DNA from: Acidimicrobiia bacterium | Lineage (GTDB): Bacteria; Actinomycetota; Acidimicrobiia; Spongiisociales; UBA5794 | Assembly (NCBI GenBank): GCA_041393965.1 | Contig: JAWKJB010000002.1 | Coordinates: 620,001 to 684,000 of the forward strand | DNA: 64,000 bases | Direction: 5' to 3' | Part shown: positions 41,345 to 50,930 of the stretch, in pieces | Layout of the letters: each line of letters begins with the position of its first letter | How positions within the stretch are numbered: position 1 is the stretch's first letter | The notes under the pieces: generated by a model | What the model saw: only the letters and a program-made list of their open reading frames with translations | The model's database searches: none | What the model was told of the DNA's origin: nothing | Program-made: the position numbers and the translations under genes

Positions 41345-41454
41345 GCGCGCAGCGTACGGCCGCTGCCCGACCTAGTGCCCTGTCGTCCGATCTCGGCGTG
41401 GCCGAACGGCGATGTCGGCTCTCGGGCCGGCTTCGAGTTTTTGTTGTTGATGAA

Positions 41455-42030
41455 TCAGCGGGACACCTGCCATTGCGGACGGGTGAGCCCGTAGTGGATC
41501 TGGTCGTACCGGACACCCCGTTTGAGGTACGCGCCGAACGAGATTCCTTCTCGGAGCAGCCCAGCATGCTCGGCCACCCTGGCGGAAGCGGCGTTCGGAT
41601 GCATGATCGGTGCCCAGACGCGCATCACATCGCGCTGTTCGAACAGTTCGTCGACGAGTCGTCGCGCAGCCGCCGAAGTGATGCCGTGGCCCCACCGCGC
41701 GGGCGTCAACCACCAGCCGATCTCGTATGTTCCGGTCCGCTCGTCGGTCCCCGCAAACGCGCCGAGACCACCAGCGAGCTCGCCATCGACCCAGATCGAG
41801 TATTGAATCGGTGGGTCGTCCGCAGTGGCGACAGCGATCCAGGCCTCCGCATCATCGCGGGTGTACGGATACGGGAAACCGTCCCCCATGTAGGTGGAGA
41901 TCTCCTCGAAGTCCGCTGCGGCAACGAGCGCATCGACCATGTCTGCGTGATAGCGACGAAGCACAACGCCGTCAATGGCGGTCGTGAGCGTGTCAGCAGA
42001 GCGGTCGTTGCCAACCGTATCGTCAGACAT
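41455..42030 (-). CDS. GNAT-family N-acetyltransferase (RimJ/RimL-like)
   Basis: 191 aa acetyltransferase of the GNAT fold. 'EIGWWLTPARWGHGITSAAARRLVDELF' contains the acetyl-CoA pyrophosphate loop (here R-W-G-H-G-I), and 'VWAPIMHPNAASARVAEHAGLLREG' is the RimJ/RimL-type motif B. The N-terminal 20 residues are not part of the fold. Substrate may be a protein N-terminus, an antibiotic or a metabolite. ATG at 42030 overlaps the gamma-glutamyltransferase stop by 8 bases. Confidence 0.87.
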   Translation of the reverse strand: MSDDTVGNDRSADTLTTAIDGVVLRRYHADMVDALVAAADFEEISTYMGDGFPYPYTRDDAEAWIAVATADDPPIQYSIWVDGELAGGLGAFAGTDERTGTYEIGWWLTPARWGHGITSAAARRLVDELFEQRDVMRVWAPIMHPNAASARVAEHAGLLREGISFGAYLKRGVRYDQIHYGLTRPQWQVSR

Positions 42031-43561
42031 GTTCAGCCCCACCGGCTGCGACAGCACCGGTGCGTCGTGGATCGGCTGCACCGTGCATCGTGCCGTCAGG
42101 ATCGATCGACGCGGCCTGCACTCCTCCGAAGTACATCGCGAGGGGCTGCAGGGTTCTGATCGCGAGATCCTCAACGAGTGAGGTGTCAACGCCGGGCTCG
42201 ACGGCCAGCGTCGGGACCCCTTCGAACCACTCAGCGTGGATTCGGGGCGCGGCGACTGCGGCCTCAAGATCCATGCCACACACAATGTGGTTCAACAGAA
42301 CGCTCACGATGGCAGAGGTGATACGGTCTGCTCCGGGCGAACCGATAGCGAGCGTCTCCCCGGCAGGGCTACGGGCGACCGTCGGCGCCATGTTGGAAAG
42401 GAGTCGTTGACCGGGCTCAAGGGCATGCAGCCCTTCAGAGATGAGCTCGATCTCCCCGAGGGAGTTGTTGAGCCCGAAACCTGTACCGGGAATGACGGCC
42501 CCGGACCCGTATCCCGCCGAGCTGGTGATGGCGCAGCCCATGCCGGTTGCATCAACGGTTGAGACATGCACTGTTGATGGCGATCGGTGCATGGCGGCCA
42601 GGTTGCCTTCCGTCGCCATCGCATGGAGGGTGGCCGCCGCTGTGATGCGGTCCTTATCTCCGTCGAGGTCCGCACGGCGAAACGAGAAGACCGCGTGTTG
42701 TGCTGCGGCGTAGTTCGCGACATCGCGTGCCGTCCAGCCCGTGATGCCGAGGCGTTCGATCAACGCGACGAGGGCAGCAACGGTGATGCCTCCCACAGCT
42801 GGTGGAGCGTTCGTCGCGACATCCCATCGGTGCAGGTCGATCCTCGCAGGCGCCCGTTCGATCGCTTCGTATTCGATGAGGTCGCGGGCGGTGAGGAGGC
42901 CACCTCGCTCGGTGCACGCTTGCACCAGCGCCGCCCCGAGTTCACCCCCGTACAGGAGCCCCGTGTGTTCCGTGCCGAGCGCCTCGAGGGTGTCGGCAAG
43001 GTCAGGATTGGTGACGATATCGCCCGCTTCGACAGGGGCTCCATCGGTTCGGTGATACAGATCGGCGGCCTCGGCGTCCCATCCGTAGACGACCTCGTGT
43101 GAGTAGGAGAGATAATACGCGCTCGCCTCGGTGACGGCGAAACCGCTGCGTGCGAGTTCGACCGATGGTTCCAAGAGCTCTGACCACGGCGCTGTTCCGA
43201 AGAGACTGGACGCACGGTCGAATCCGGCGAATGCTCCGGGCGTCGCCACACTTCCCCACCCCACGACGGTCTCCATGCCCCCGCCATACTGCATCGACAC
43301 CGTTCGTGTGTCGGGTTCCAGTGCACTCGGTCTCCCCCGACCCGGCATCTCTGCGTAGGCGTCGATGACTACCGGCTCGTGATCTGCCGGCCAGATCGTA
43401 ATGAAGGCCCCCGCACCGGGTGACACGATGCCGAGTTCGGTTGTCATGGAGGCCACCGTCGCAGCGATGGCTGCGTCTACGGCGTTGCCACCATCGTCCG
43501 CCACGGCCTTGCCTGCCGCTGCGGCCACATCGGATGCGGCTGCGATGAGGGTGCGAGGCAT
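42023..43561 (-). CDS. ggt: Gamma-glutamyltransferase family protein
   Basis: 512 aa Ntn-hydrolase precursor. The autocatalytic cleavage and nucleophile Thr is in 'SPSTVHVSTVDATGMGCAITSS', matching the T-x-H-x-S-V-D pattern. The N-terminal 'GGNAVDAAIAATVASMTTELGIVSPGAGAFITIW' and late 'GSPGADRITSAIVSVLLNHI' blocks are typical. No signal peptide is seen, so it would be cytoplasmic unless the start is wrong; this favours a role in gamma-glutamyl compound breakdown inside the cell. Overlaps the acetyltransferase gene. Confidence 0.9.
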   Translation of the reverse strand: MPRTLIAAASDVAAAAGKAVADDGGNAVDAAIAATVASMTTELGIVSPGAGAFITIWPADHEPVVIDAYAEMPGRGRPSALEPDTRTVSMQYGGGMETVVGWGSVATPGAFAGFDRASSLFGTAPWSELLEPSVELARSGFAVTEASAYYLSYSHEVVYGWDAEAADLYHRTDGAPVEAGDIVTNPDLADTLEALGTEHTGLLYGGELGAALVQACTERGGLLTARDLIEYEAIERAPARIDLHRWDVATNAPPAVGGITVAALVALIERLGITGWTARDVANYAAAQHAVFSFRRADLDGDKDRITAAATLHAMATEGNLAAMHRSPSTVHVSTVDATGMGCAITSSAGYGSGAVIPGTGFGLNNSLGEIELISEGLHALEPGQRLLSNMAPTVARSPAGETLAIGSPGADRITSAIVSVLLNHIVCGMDLEAAVAAPRIHAEWFEGVPTLAVEPGVDTSLVEDLAIRTLQPLAMYFGGVQAASIDPDGTMHGAADPRRTGAVAAGGAEHV

Positions 43562-43625
43562 CGCACAACTCTAGACCGACTCGAGGGGCACTCCCTGTAA
43601 GAGCCGTGCCGAAGATGTCTGCACC

Positions 43626-43967
43626 TCACGCCGCCGACGAGTCGTTCTCGGCCGTGATCAGCTCATCGCGACGAAACTGGACATCGTGAGCGATGATCTC
43701 GATCCGGCTCCGCCGTCCGTCATCTGTTGACCAGAACCTGCGTTGCACCGAACCGCACACCCAGATCGGTTGTCCGGATTCGTATGCACCGGCAACGGCC
43801 TCGGGATCGGGATCCCACCATGTAACGGGAATCACATCGACGCGCCGGCGGGGTGTTGTTGATCGAATGGTGACGAGGAACCGGAGAAGGCTCGATCCCG
43901 AGCTGAAGGACCGGTGCTCCGGGGTTGCAGCCAGATGGCCACTGAGGATTGCGAGGTTGAGATCCAC
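43626..43967 (-). CDS. SSB-like single-stranded DNA-binding protein
   Basis: 113 aa, only an OB fold with no acidic C-terminal tip of the D-D-x-P-F type, and shorter than housekeeping SSB (150-200 aa). 'DLNLAILSGHLAATPEHRSFSSG', 'LLRFLVTIRS' and 'GQPIWVCGSVQRRFW' follow the SSB fold. It is probably a paralogue used in repair or natural DNA uptake rather than the main SSB. GTG at 43967 follows a GGAAAGGAAG site; a longer frame upstream was rejected. Confidence 0.78.
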   Translation of the reverse strand: MDLNLAILSGHLAATPEHRSFSSGSSLLRFLVTIRSTTPRRRVDVIPVTWWDPDPEAVAGAYESGQPIWVCGSVQRRFWSTDDGRRSRIEIIAHDVQFRRDELITAENDSSAA

Positions 43968-44058
43968 GACACTTCCTTTCCGTGGAAGTGCGAGGCATGC
44001 GAACAACATATCGTGTACCTACGACAGGATTGGTCGACGCCGCACAGGGCAGATACCA

Positions 44059-45000
44059 CTAGTTGGGGATCTGGGAGATCTCGGCTTCAAGCTGGTCCCA
44101 GCCCGGAAACCCCGGGTCCGCCATCACGATGGTGTTGGCCAGCTGCTTGGCCGTATGACGGTCGCCAAGAGCCGCCGCAGCCCTGGCCGCTACGAAGTAG
44201 AGACGCAGGTGGGCATCATTGGGTTCGGCAACAATGCGGCCGGGGTTTGCAATCTCCCACGCCTCACTGGCTCTATCGTTGTCAAGGAGGTAGGAGGCAT
44301 ACACCACGGTTCCTTCGTTCATCACCAGCCCGTGACCACCCCGCTTCTGAAGTTCCTTCCATGCGGTCTCAACATCACGATTCCGCCCCATGGCCCGCAG
44401 CACATCCATCTCGATCGGGAGATGTGTCGTTTCACCGGCCATCCGCCGGTATGCACGAAGCTCGTTCAATGCCGTGGACCAATCCCCCACCCGATAGGCG
44501 GCCACACCGATCGTCTCTCGAATCGTTGGATCGTTGGGTGCAAGGGCTTTGGCGCGCTGCCCGTGCTTGACCGCGGACTGGTACTTGCCGTCAGCGAGAG
44601 CTTCGGAAGCCGCGCCGAGCGCCTCGAGTGCCGGCCCGACGCGGTCCTTCGGCGTCACCCGGGCGAGGTTCTCAATCACCCAATTCGGCAGATTGACGGC
44701 TGCACCCTGGAGGTCTCTGCGACGCTTCGGTGCCTCTTCACGGCGCTTCGCCTCAACCGATCGAGTCGTTGCACTGTACTGCTTCTTCTTGGCCGATTGC
44801 CGGCGGTCGCTGCTGCGTTTGTCATCCGAAAGTTGGCCAGACCGAGCGCCCTTCTTTGACGAACGACTCTTGTTCGTGGACTTCCGTCCTGTCGATTGCT
44901 TATGCGTCGATCTCGTACCGGAGTCCTTGCGGCTACCCGAGGAACCACGCTTCTGAGACGCGCTCGGTCGTCGCGATGTGCCCTTACCGTTTGAACCCAT
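44059..45000 (-). CDS. TPR-repeat protein with long basic N-terminus
   Basis: 313 aa from ATG 45000. The first 115 residues are low-complexity and strongly basic (Ser, Lys, Arg, Gly), e.g. 'KSTNKSRSSKKGARSG', likely a nucleic-acid-binding or disordered tail. The rest is helical with TPR-like repeats such as 'ALADGKYQSAVKHGQRAKALAPNDP' and 'AYRVGDWSTALNELRAYRRM'. This architecture is common in actinobacterial TPR proteins of unknown role. It lies about 610 bases beyond the end of the rRNA operon, on the same strand. Confidence 0.78.
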   Translation of the reverse strand: MGSNGKGTSRRPSASQKRGSSGSRKDSGTRSTHKQSTGRKSTNKSRSSKKGARSGQLSDDKRSSDRRQSAKKKQYSATTRSVEAKRREEAPKRRRDLQGAAVNLPNWVIENLARVTPKDRVGPALEALGAASEALADGKYQSAVKHGQRAKALAPNDPTIRETIGVAAYRVGDWSTALNELRAYRRMAGETTHLPIEMDVLRAMGRNRDVETAWKELQKRGGHGLVMNEGTVVYASYLLDNDRASEAWEIANPGRIVAEPNDAHLRLYFVAARAAAALGDRHTAKQLANTIVMADPGFPGWDQLEAEISQIPN

Positions 45001-45561
45001 GGACAGTCCTCTCGGAACGGCGTGGTGTGTGGATGTCGGAATGATGCGATGCGACATCCCGGCCGTGTGCTGCAATGGTACAAACATAGCCTCCACACTT
45101 GACGGATGAGTATGTTGCAAAGGCCGATGTGAGTTGTCGTTCTGTTGGCTCGCGTCGTGATCGCTGGCTGTTCGATCAGTAGCGCTGACCTCCTCAACCC
45201 AAACTCTGGCGGAACCGGGACGGTCGACATGTCGGACAAGGATCGGGTCCGAAACGGACGCTTCGGGTGGAAGGCATCATCGCCCACCCCTCCCGATCAG
45301 ACTGCTCATGCACTTCACCAAGATCTTGGCGTCACCTCCTCGCTGCGTCCTTAGAGAACTACGACGATCACGACGCGTGTGACACCGCCCCAATGGAGGA
45401 ACACCAGAAATCAGTGATGAGCGGAGACAGGTTGGTGTTGCACACGGCAACGCTCCCGGACCAGCGTCAGCAGGCAGCATGAACCGGAGTATCACGAATC
45501 AGAGTCCCACGGAGCCGATCCAGCAAGGGACGGCGAAGGAGAAGCATGCCCAGAAACGAGA
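45001..45561. other. Intergenic stretch between the rRNA terminator and the TPR gene
   Basis: About 560 bases with no supported gene. Open frames here are short and lack ribosome-binding sites or similarity to known proteins, and no tRNA fold was found on either strand. It presumably contains the TPR gene's promoter, but no clear -35/-10 pair was identified. Confidence 0.5.
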
Positions 45562-45597
45562 AAAGGGCCGTACGTCAGTAAAGCGATACGACCCTTT
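45562..45597 (-). terminator. Rho-independent terminator of the rRNA operon
   Basis: On the minus strand, 15 bases after the 5S 3' end, AAAGGGTCGTA pairs with TACGGCCCTTT (10 of 11 pairs) across a 14-base loop, and is followed by TCTCGTTTCT. Position and polarity fit termination of the rRNA operon. Confidence 0.7.
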
Positions 45598-45611
45598 GTC
45601 TCTTTGGAATG

Positions 45612-45727
<116 letters not shown>

Positions 45728-45738
45728 ATCATGTGAAT

Positions 45739-45768
45739 GCTCTTTGAGCACTCCATAGCGAGCACAAA
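45739..45768 (-). other. 23S processing stem, 3' strand
   Basis: These 30 bases, just after the 23S 3' end on the transcript, are complementary (three or four mismatches) to 50945-50974 just before the 23S 5' end. Together they form the long stem that brings the 23S ends together for RNase III cleavage. Confidence 0.75.
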
Positions 45769-45911
45769 ATCGCGATATTCAAATTCAAGCCCTCGACCTA
45801 TTAGTACCGGTCAGCTTCACGCATTGCTGCGCTTCCACTTCCGGCCTATCAACCTGGTCGTCTACCAGGGGTCTTACCTGATTTCTCAGTGGGAGATCTC
45901 ATCTTGGAGCC

Positions 45912-45946
<35 letters not shown>

Positions 45947-46061
45947 TCCGTACGTAGCAAACCAGCCGTGCCCTTGGCAGGACAACTGGCACACCAGAGG
46001 TACGTTCATCCCGGTCCTCTCGTACTAGGGACAACTCTCCTCAAATCTCCTGCGCCCACAA

Positions 46062-46111
<50 letters not shown>

Positions 46112-46112
46112 T

Positions 46113-46149
<37 letters not shown>

Positions 46150-46726
46150 TCAGCCCCAGGATGAGACGAGCCGACATCGAGGTGCCAAACACCGCCGTCG
46201 ATATGGACTCTTGGGCGGTATGAGCCTGTTATCCCCGAGGTACCTTTTAGCCGTTGGCCTCGGCGCACCCACGTGCCGCCGAGGGATCACTAAACCCTAC
46301 TTTCGTACCTGCTCGACTTGTTTGTCTCGCAGTCAAGCTCCCTTGTGCTTTTACACTCGCCGCCAGATTGCCGACCTGGCTGAGGGAACCTTTGGGCGCC
46401 TCCGTTACATTTTAGGAGGCCACCACCCCAGTGAAACTGCCCACCAGACACTGTTCTTGATCCGGATAACGGACCGAAGTTAGAAGAACTCCATGGGAAG
46501 GGTGGTATTTCAACGTTGTCTCCACGACCGCTAGCGCGGCCGCTTCATCGACTCCCACCTATCCTACACATCACATGAAGGGCTTCAATGTCAAGCTGCA
46601 GTAAAGGTCTCGGGGTCTTTCCGTCCTGTTGCGGGAAGTGAGCATCTTTACTCACATTGCAATTTCGCCGAGTCTCTGGTTGAGACAGTGCCCGAGTCGT
46701 TACGCCATTCGTGCAGGTCGGAACTT

Positions 46727-47231
46727 CATCGTATCCCTGAGTTTCCTCAGGGGACAGACTATGCCTTCATCTCGTTCAGTGATCCAAGAGGATCGCAATC
46801 AATCCTTGCTGAAAGCTGGCGCTCTCTGCTGCTCAAACTCGCATGCATTGAACCGTGGTTCCAACACGAATTCGCAAGTCTTGCGGGTCTTCACAGCACC
46901 TGATCAGTATCGCTAGTATGGGTTCCAAAGAACTTCCATTGCCAGGGCGATGTGACCAAAGGGGTCGATTACTGAACGAGAGCCCACGTATTGTGCCGGC
47001 CGTAGATTTGCCATATCTCCACAACATAGGTTGCGTGTATGACATGTTCCGGCACCGAATCCCGAAGGATTCAGTCGTTACGGGGTCATATCGGTTGGCT
47101 CCGACAGAGGACTTCCCACGGCATTACCCGTCGACTATCGCTCGGTCCTTGAGCCGAGCAGTCGGTGTGGGCTTCGCCGTTATGAGTGGGTTTGATAAGT
47201 GGAGTCACCTCCACTGACGGGCAAATCAATT
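46727..47231 (-). other. Group I intron at 23S position 1951, no ORF
   Basis: 505 nt inserted after U1951 (exon GTCGGGT) and before AAGTTCC. The last intron base is G, as group I splicing requires. The internal guide GCCCG (minus strand, bases 47222-47218) pairs with CGGGU of the 5' exon, giving the U-G pair at the splice site. A P7-like pairing, AAGACT near the middle with CATAGTCTG near the 3' end, is plausible. No endonuclease gene is inside. Insertion at 1951 is a known group I site (for example in Coxiella). Confidence 0.85.
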
Positions 47232-47251
47232 ACCCGACAAGGAATTTCGCT

Positions 47252-48048
47252 TGATTCTGTTACTTATAGACCGTTCCGAGTGCACTACTTCTCGGACGGC
47301 GGATCGAACATCTCTGCCGATCTCCCAGCGTCGCCGCTGGGTCCGGACCATATCTTCATCTCGCACTGCTACATGGAGACGGTTGGCGTATGGTCTCTGA
47401 GGATTCTCAGATACTCAGAGGGCTTCCGATGATTCATCGTCTCGACGATTCCGGCGATCTGGGCAATTCCTGACGGTGTCAGGTGCCAATCATCCTTCAT
47501 CATCTCAACGATGTGTGCGAACTTCTCGAAGTCGTTTCGCTTCGTTGTGCGCAGCCGATTCTCCCGAAAGAACGGGATCACCTTCTGCTCAATGTCCCTG
47601 CGTCGCTGCACGCAAAACCGGAGGAGATCCTCACGGTGATTGTCGTGTCTGCGATTCAGGAACACTTTCCCACACTCGAAGAATGTCACGAGTTCTTCAA
47701 GAACGCTTCGACTGGAAGCATTCTGAGCGACAGCGAATTCGGGACGGGCTTGCCATCCCAGGGTCATACCGGAGTTTCGATAGATGGGGACGCTGAAACA
47801 GCCTTCTCCATCCACGAACCCGACGACCCATTCACTGCTGAGTCTTTCCTGCTGATTGTCCGGCGTGACCATTCCATAGTCACCCACCGGCGGGTTTTCA
47901 CTGCTCATGACCACAAGGTGCGTAGCACCTGTGACACGAACGAGTACCGCACGGATACATCCGGAGTTTCCAGCATATAGCCAACTGCACTCACCGCTGT
48001 CACCAGCGGGAGGGGCAGCTCCCTCTTTGCCTGCTAGAGGGACTTCCT
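47252..48048 (-). mobile_element. Group I intron at 23S position 1931 with LAGLIDADG gene
   Basis: 797 nt between the 8-nt exon CCTAAGGT (48049-48056) and the exon AGCGAAATTCC. A P1 helix can be drawn: exon GGU plus intron AG with CUGCC, with U1931 opposite G, capped by UCCCUC/GAGGGA. P7 is GACCAU/AUGGUC. The intron shares 'GGCTATATGCTGGAA' with the 1923 intron, so the two are related. The last intron base is A, not the usual G. It encodes the homing endonuclease at 47369-47908, whose 3' end lies in the catalytic core. Confidence 0.85.
47369..47908 (-). CDS. LAGLIDADG homing endonuclease of the 1931 intron
   Basis: 179 aa single-motif LAGLIDADG endonuclease; the motif is 'WVVGFVDGEGCFSV' (residues 27-40), with D33 and E35 in the metal-binding positions. 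One motif per chain implies a homodimer like I-CreI. It should cut an intron-less 23S gene near position 1931 and so drive intron homing. The ATG at 47908 is chosen; GTG 47914 and ATG 47872 are alternatives. The final codons run through the intron's P7 region (L-R-D-H-T-P), so coding and ribozyme function overlap. It is 36% or so similar by eye to the second endonuclease in the N-terminal half only. Confidence 0.85.
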   Translation of the reverse strand: MSSENPPVGDYGMVTPDNQQERLSSEWVVGFVDGEGCFSVPIYRNSGMTLGWQARPEFAVAQNASSRSVLEELVTFFECGKVFLNRRHDNHREDLLRFCVQRRRDIEQKVIPFFRENRLRTTKRNDFEKFAHIVEMMKDDWHLTPSGIAQIAGIVETMNHRKPSEYLRILRDHTPTVSM

Positions 48049-48056
48049 ACCTTAGG

Positions 48057-48824
48057 CATTCTTGTTACTTGCTTCGTCTGAGCGGGGACGGCCCGCTCGA
48101 AGCTGGTCAGGTCATTTCTGCCTGACTCCCCATGTCGCCATGAGGATCGGACTGTATCATCCCATCGTTCTCACCGACGGGCCTGGCGTACAGTCTCTGA
48201 GGATCCCTGCAGGATGTCTTCGATCGGCCACGCTCGCTGTCTTCCATGAGCATTCATGGAGAATGCAAGCCGGACCACTCGATCGAATCCATCCGGACGC
48301 AGATGTTCCTTTACTCGCAACAATCGCACGATCGTCGCGAAGATCGGGAAGTCTTCATCCTTCACGAGCAACCGATGCTGTTCGAAGAGCGAAATGATCC
48401 GCTCAGCAAGGTCGGCCAGTCGGATGACCGAAGAGGTCATCACCGAACCACCGGGACCTTTGTGATACACATGTCCACACCCGAGATGGGTGTGAAAACG
48501 CTCCAACATTGCGCGCTCGGCCTCGTGCTGGGACACTTGGAAGGTGGCGGTGAGTTGCCATCCCCTCGTGCGTCGGGCGTTGCGCGGATTGGAGTGAATG
48601 GCCACTGAAAAGCAGCCTTCTCCATCCACGAAGCCGACAACCCAGCTCGAATCGAGCCGTTGCGTCGTGACTTTGGTTTCCTGCTGATTGTCCGCACCGA
48701 ACGGATTGTCACGGTTCATACCACACATCTATCACGGACATGTGACACGAACTCGTACCGTCGGATACTCGGATGTTCCAGCATATAGCCAGGTTTTACA
48801 ACCGCCATTCAGGTGTCTGTTCAA
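48057..48824 (-). mobile_element. Group I intron at 23S position 1923 with LAGLIDADG gene
   Basis: 768 nt inserted after U1923 (exon AACTATAACCGT, ending at 48825) and before CCTAAGGT. The last base is G. The internal guide GCGGTT (minus strand, 48806-48801) pairs with all six bases of AACCGU, with the U-G pair at the splice site. P7 is GACTGT/ACAGTC. It carries the endonuclease gene 48171-48719. The exact fit of the guide to this organism's variant exon argues that the intron is functional and adapted. Confidence 0.9.
48171..48719 (-). CDS. LAGLIDADG homing endonuclease of the 1923 intron
   Basis: 182 aa single-motif LAGLIDADG protein with motif 'WVVGFVDGEGCFSV' (residues 26-39), D32 and E34 in the active positions. 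It would act as a homodimer to cleave the intron-free 23S target. The DNQQE stretch before the motif and the motif itself are shared with the 1931 endonuclease, but the rest has diverged strongly (e.g. 'ATFQVSQHEAERAMLERFHT'). ATG at 48719 follows GATGTGTGG-like sequence. The C-terminal 'GSSETVRQARR' is encoded within the intron's P7-P3 core. Confidence 0.86.
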   Translation of the reverse strand: MNRDNPFGADNQQETKVTTQRLDSSWVVGFVDGEGCFSVAIHSNPRNARRTRGWQLTATFQVSQHEAERAMLERFHTHLGCGHVYHKGPGGSVMTSSVIRLADLAERIISLFEQHRLLVKDEDFPIFATIVRLLRVKEHLRPDGFDRVVRLAFSMNAHGRQRAWPIEDILQGSSETVRQARR

Positions 48825-49742
48825 CGGTTATAGTTACCGCCGCCGTTTACCAGGGCTTGATTTCACGGCTTCGCTCCGAAGAGCTAACCGATCCACTTGA
48901 CCTTCTGGCACCGGGCAGGCGTCAGAGGGTATACATCGTCTTACGACTTGGCACCCTCCTGTGTTTTTGATAAACAGTCGCTTGGGCCTGGTTTCTGCAA
49001 CCCCATCGGGCTTCGGACGCGAGGTCCTACACCCTACCGGGGCGATCCTTCTCCCGAAGTTACGGATCCATTTTGCCGAATTCCTTAACCAGAGTTTTCT
49101 CGCTCGCCTTAGTATTCTCTACTTGTCCACCTGTGTCGGTTTGAGGTACGGGTACCCAAGAAGCTGGCTAGAAGCTTTTCTCGACAGTATGGGTGAGGTG
49201 GCTTCGCCTATGAGCGGCTCGGCATCGTGTCTCAGCCTTGTGGGATCCGGATTTGCCTGGATCCCGACCTACGCACTTACCCCGGGTCAACCATCGCCCG
49301 GGTCCACTTGCCCTTCTGTGTCACTCCATCGCTTGCGTACTACTGGCTGGGTCGGTAGGCCCCGAAGGGCTTTCCTTAGCAAACCAGATTCTGCATGGAC
49401 GCGTCTTGGGTAGTACAGGAATATCAACCTGTTATCCATCGATTACGCCTTTCGGCCTCACCTTAGGTCCCGACTAACCCTGGGCGGACGAGCCTTCCCC
49501 AGGAAACCTTGGACATTCGGCGGAAGAGATTCTCACTCTTCATTCGCTACTCATGCCTACATTCTCACTCGAGTGCCCTCCACGACTGGCTTCCGCCGCC
49601 GCTTCAAGGGACACTCGACGCTCCTCTACCACTCGCGCCCCCTGGACCACGAAGGCCTGGGTTGAAGCGCGAATCCGCAGTTTCGGTACATGACTTGAGC
49701 CCCGTTACATCATCCGCGCGGGATCACTCGACCAGTGAGCTG

Positions 49743-49791
<49 letters not shown>

Positions 49792-50659
49792 TTGGGCAAC
49801 CCTACATCGTTCCCCACTTAGTCATGATTTTGGGACCTTAACTGGCGGTCTGGGCTGTTTCCCTTTTGACCATGAAGCTTATCCCACATGGTCTGACTGC
49901 TGCGCTTGGCTCCCTGGGATTCGGAGTTTGACTGGGGTCGGTAAGCTTGTTGGCCCCCTAACCCAATCAGTGCTCTACCCCCAGAGAGGAACACGCAACG
50001 CTAGCCCTAAAGCTATTTCGAGGAGAACCAGCTATCGCCGAGTTTGATTGGCCTTTCACCCCTATCCACAGATCATCCCCCCAGTTTTTAACCTAGGTGG
50101 GTTCGGGCCTCCACGAGGTCTTACCCTCGCTTCACCCTGTCCATGGATAGATCACTCGGCTTCGGGTCTATGACATGCGACTCGGCGCCCTATTAAGACT
50201 TGCTTTCGCTGCGGCTACACCTCTCGGCTTAACCTTGCCACACATCGATAACTCGTAGGCTCATTCTTCAAAAGGCAGGCAGTCAGGATCCGAAGATCCC
50301 TCCTACTGCTTGTAAGTAGTTGGTTTCAGGTACTGTTTCACTCCCCTCACCGGGGTACTTTTCACCATTCCCTCACGGTACTGATCCGCTATCGGTCGCT
50401 AGGTAGTATTTAGCCTTACCAGGTGGTCCTGGCAGATTCACACGGGATTTCACGTGCCCCGTACTACTTGGGAACTTCATGGAGAGCTCATACAGATTTC
50501 GCCTACGGGGCTGTTACCTCCTGTGGCTCCACTTTCCAGTGGTATTCGGCTATCTGGTGAGTTTGTAACTCTCTGACGGATTCGACGATCCGTCTCACGA
50601 GTCCCACTACCCCAGCACGGCAACGGCGTCGACCTATCACACCGCACTGGTTTGGGCTC

Positions 50660-50691
<32 letters not shown>

Positions 50692-50930
50692 ACGGTTGTT
50701 TTCTGTTCCTCGAGGTACTGAGATGTTTCAATTCCCTCGGTTTCCTTTACCGGCCCTATGTGTTCAGACCGGAATGACTGGGCATGACCCCAGCCTGGTT
50801 TCCCAATTCGGATATCCCCGGATCAACGCTCATTCGTCAACTCCCCGGGGCTTTTCGCAGACCATCACGTCCTTCATCGGCTCCTAGCGCCAAGGCATCC
50901 ACCAACTACTCGTAGTAGCTTGAATTACAA

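Noticed and set aside
45145..45354. A 69-codon frame downstream of the rRNA operon
   Set aside because: No ribosome-binding site, no recognisable fold or membrane segment, and it is not packed against neighbouring genes.
47252..48824. Single large insertion with two endonuclease genes in one intron
   Set aside because: The 8-nt conserved exon CCTAAGGT at 48049-48056, with a proper intron end on one side and a guide-compatible start on the other, shows two separate introns.
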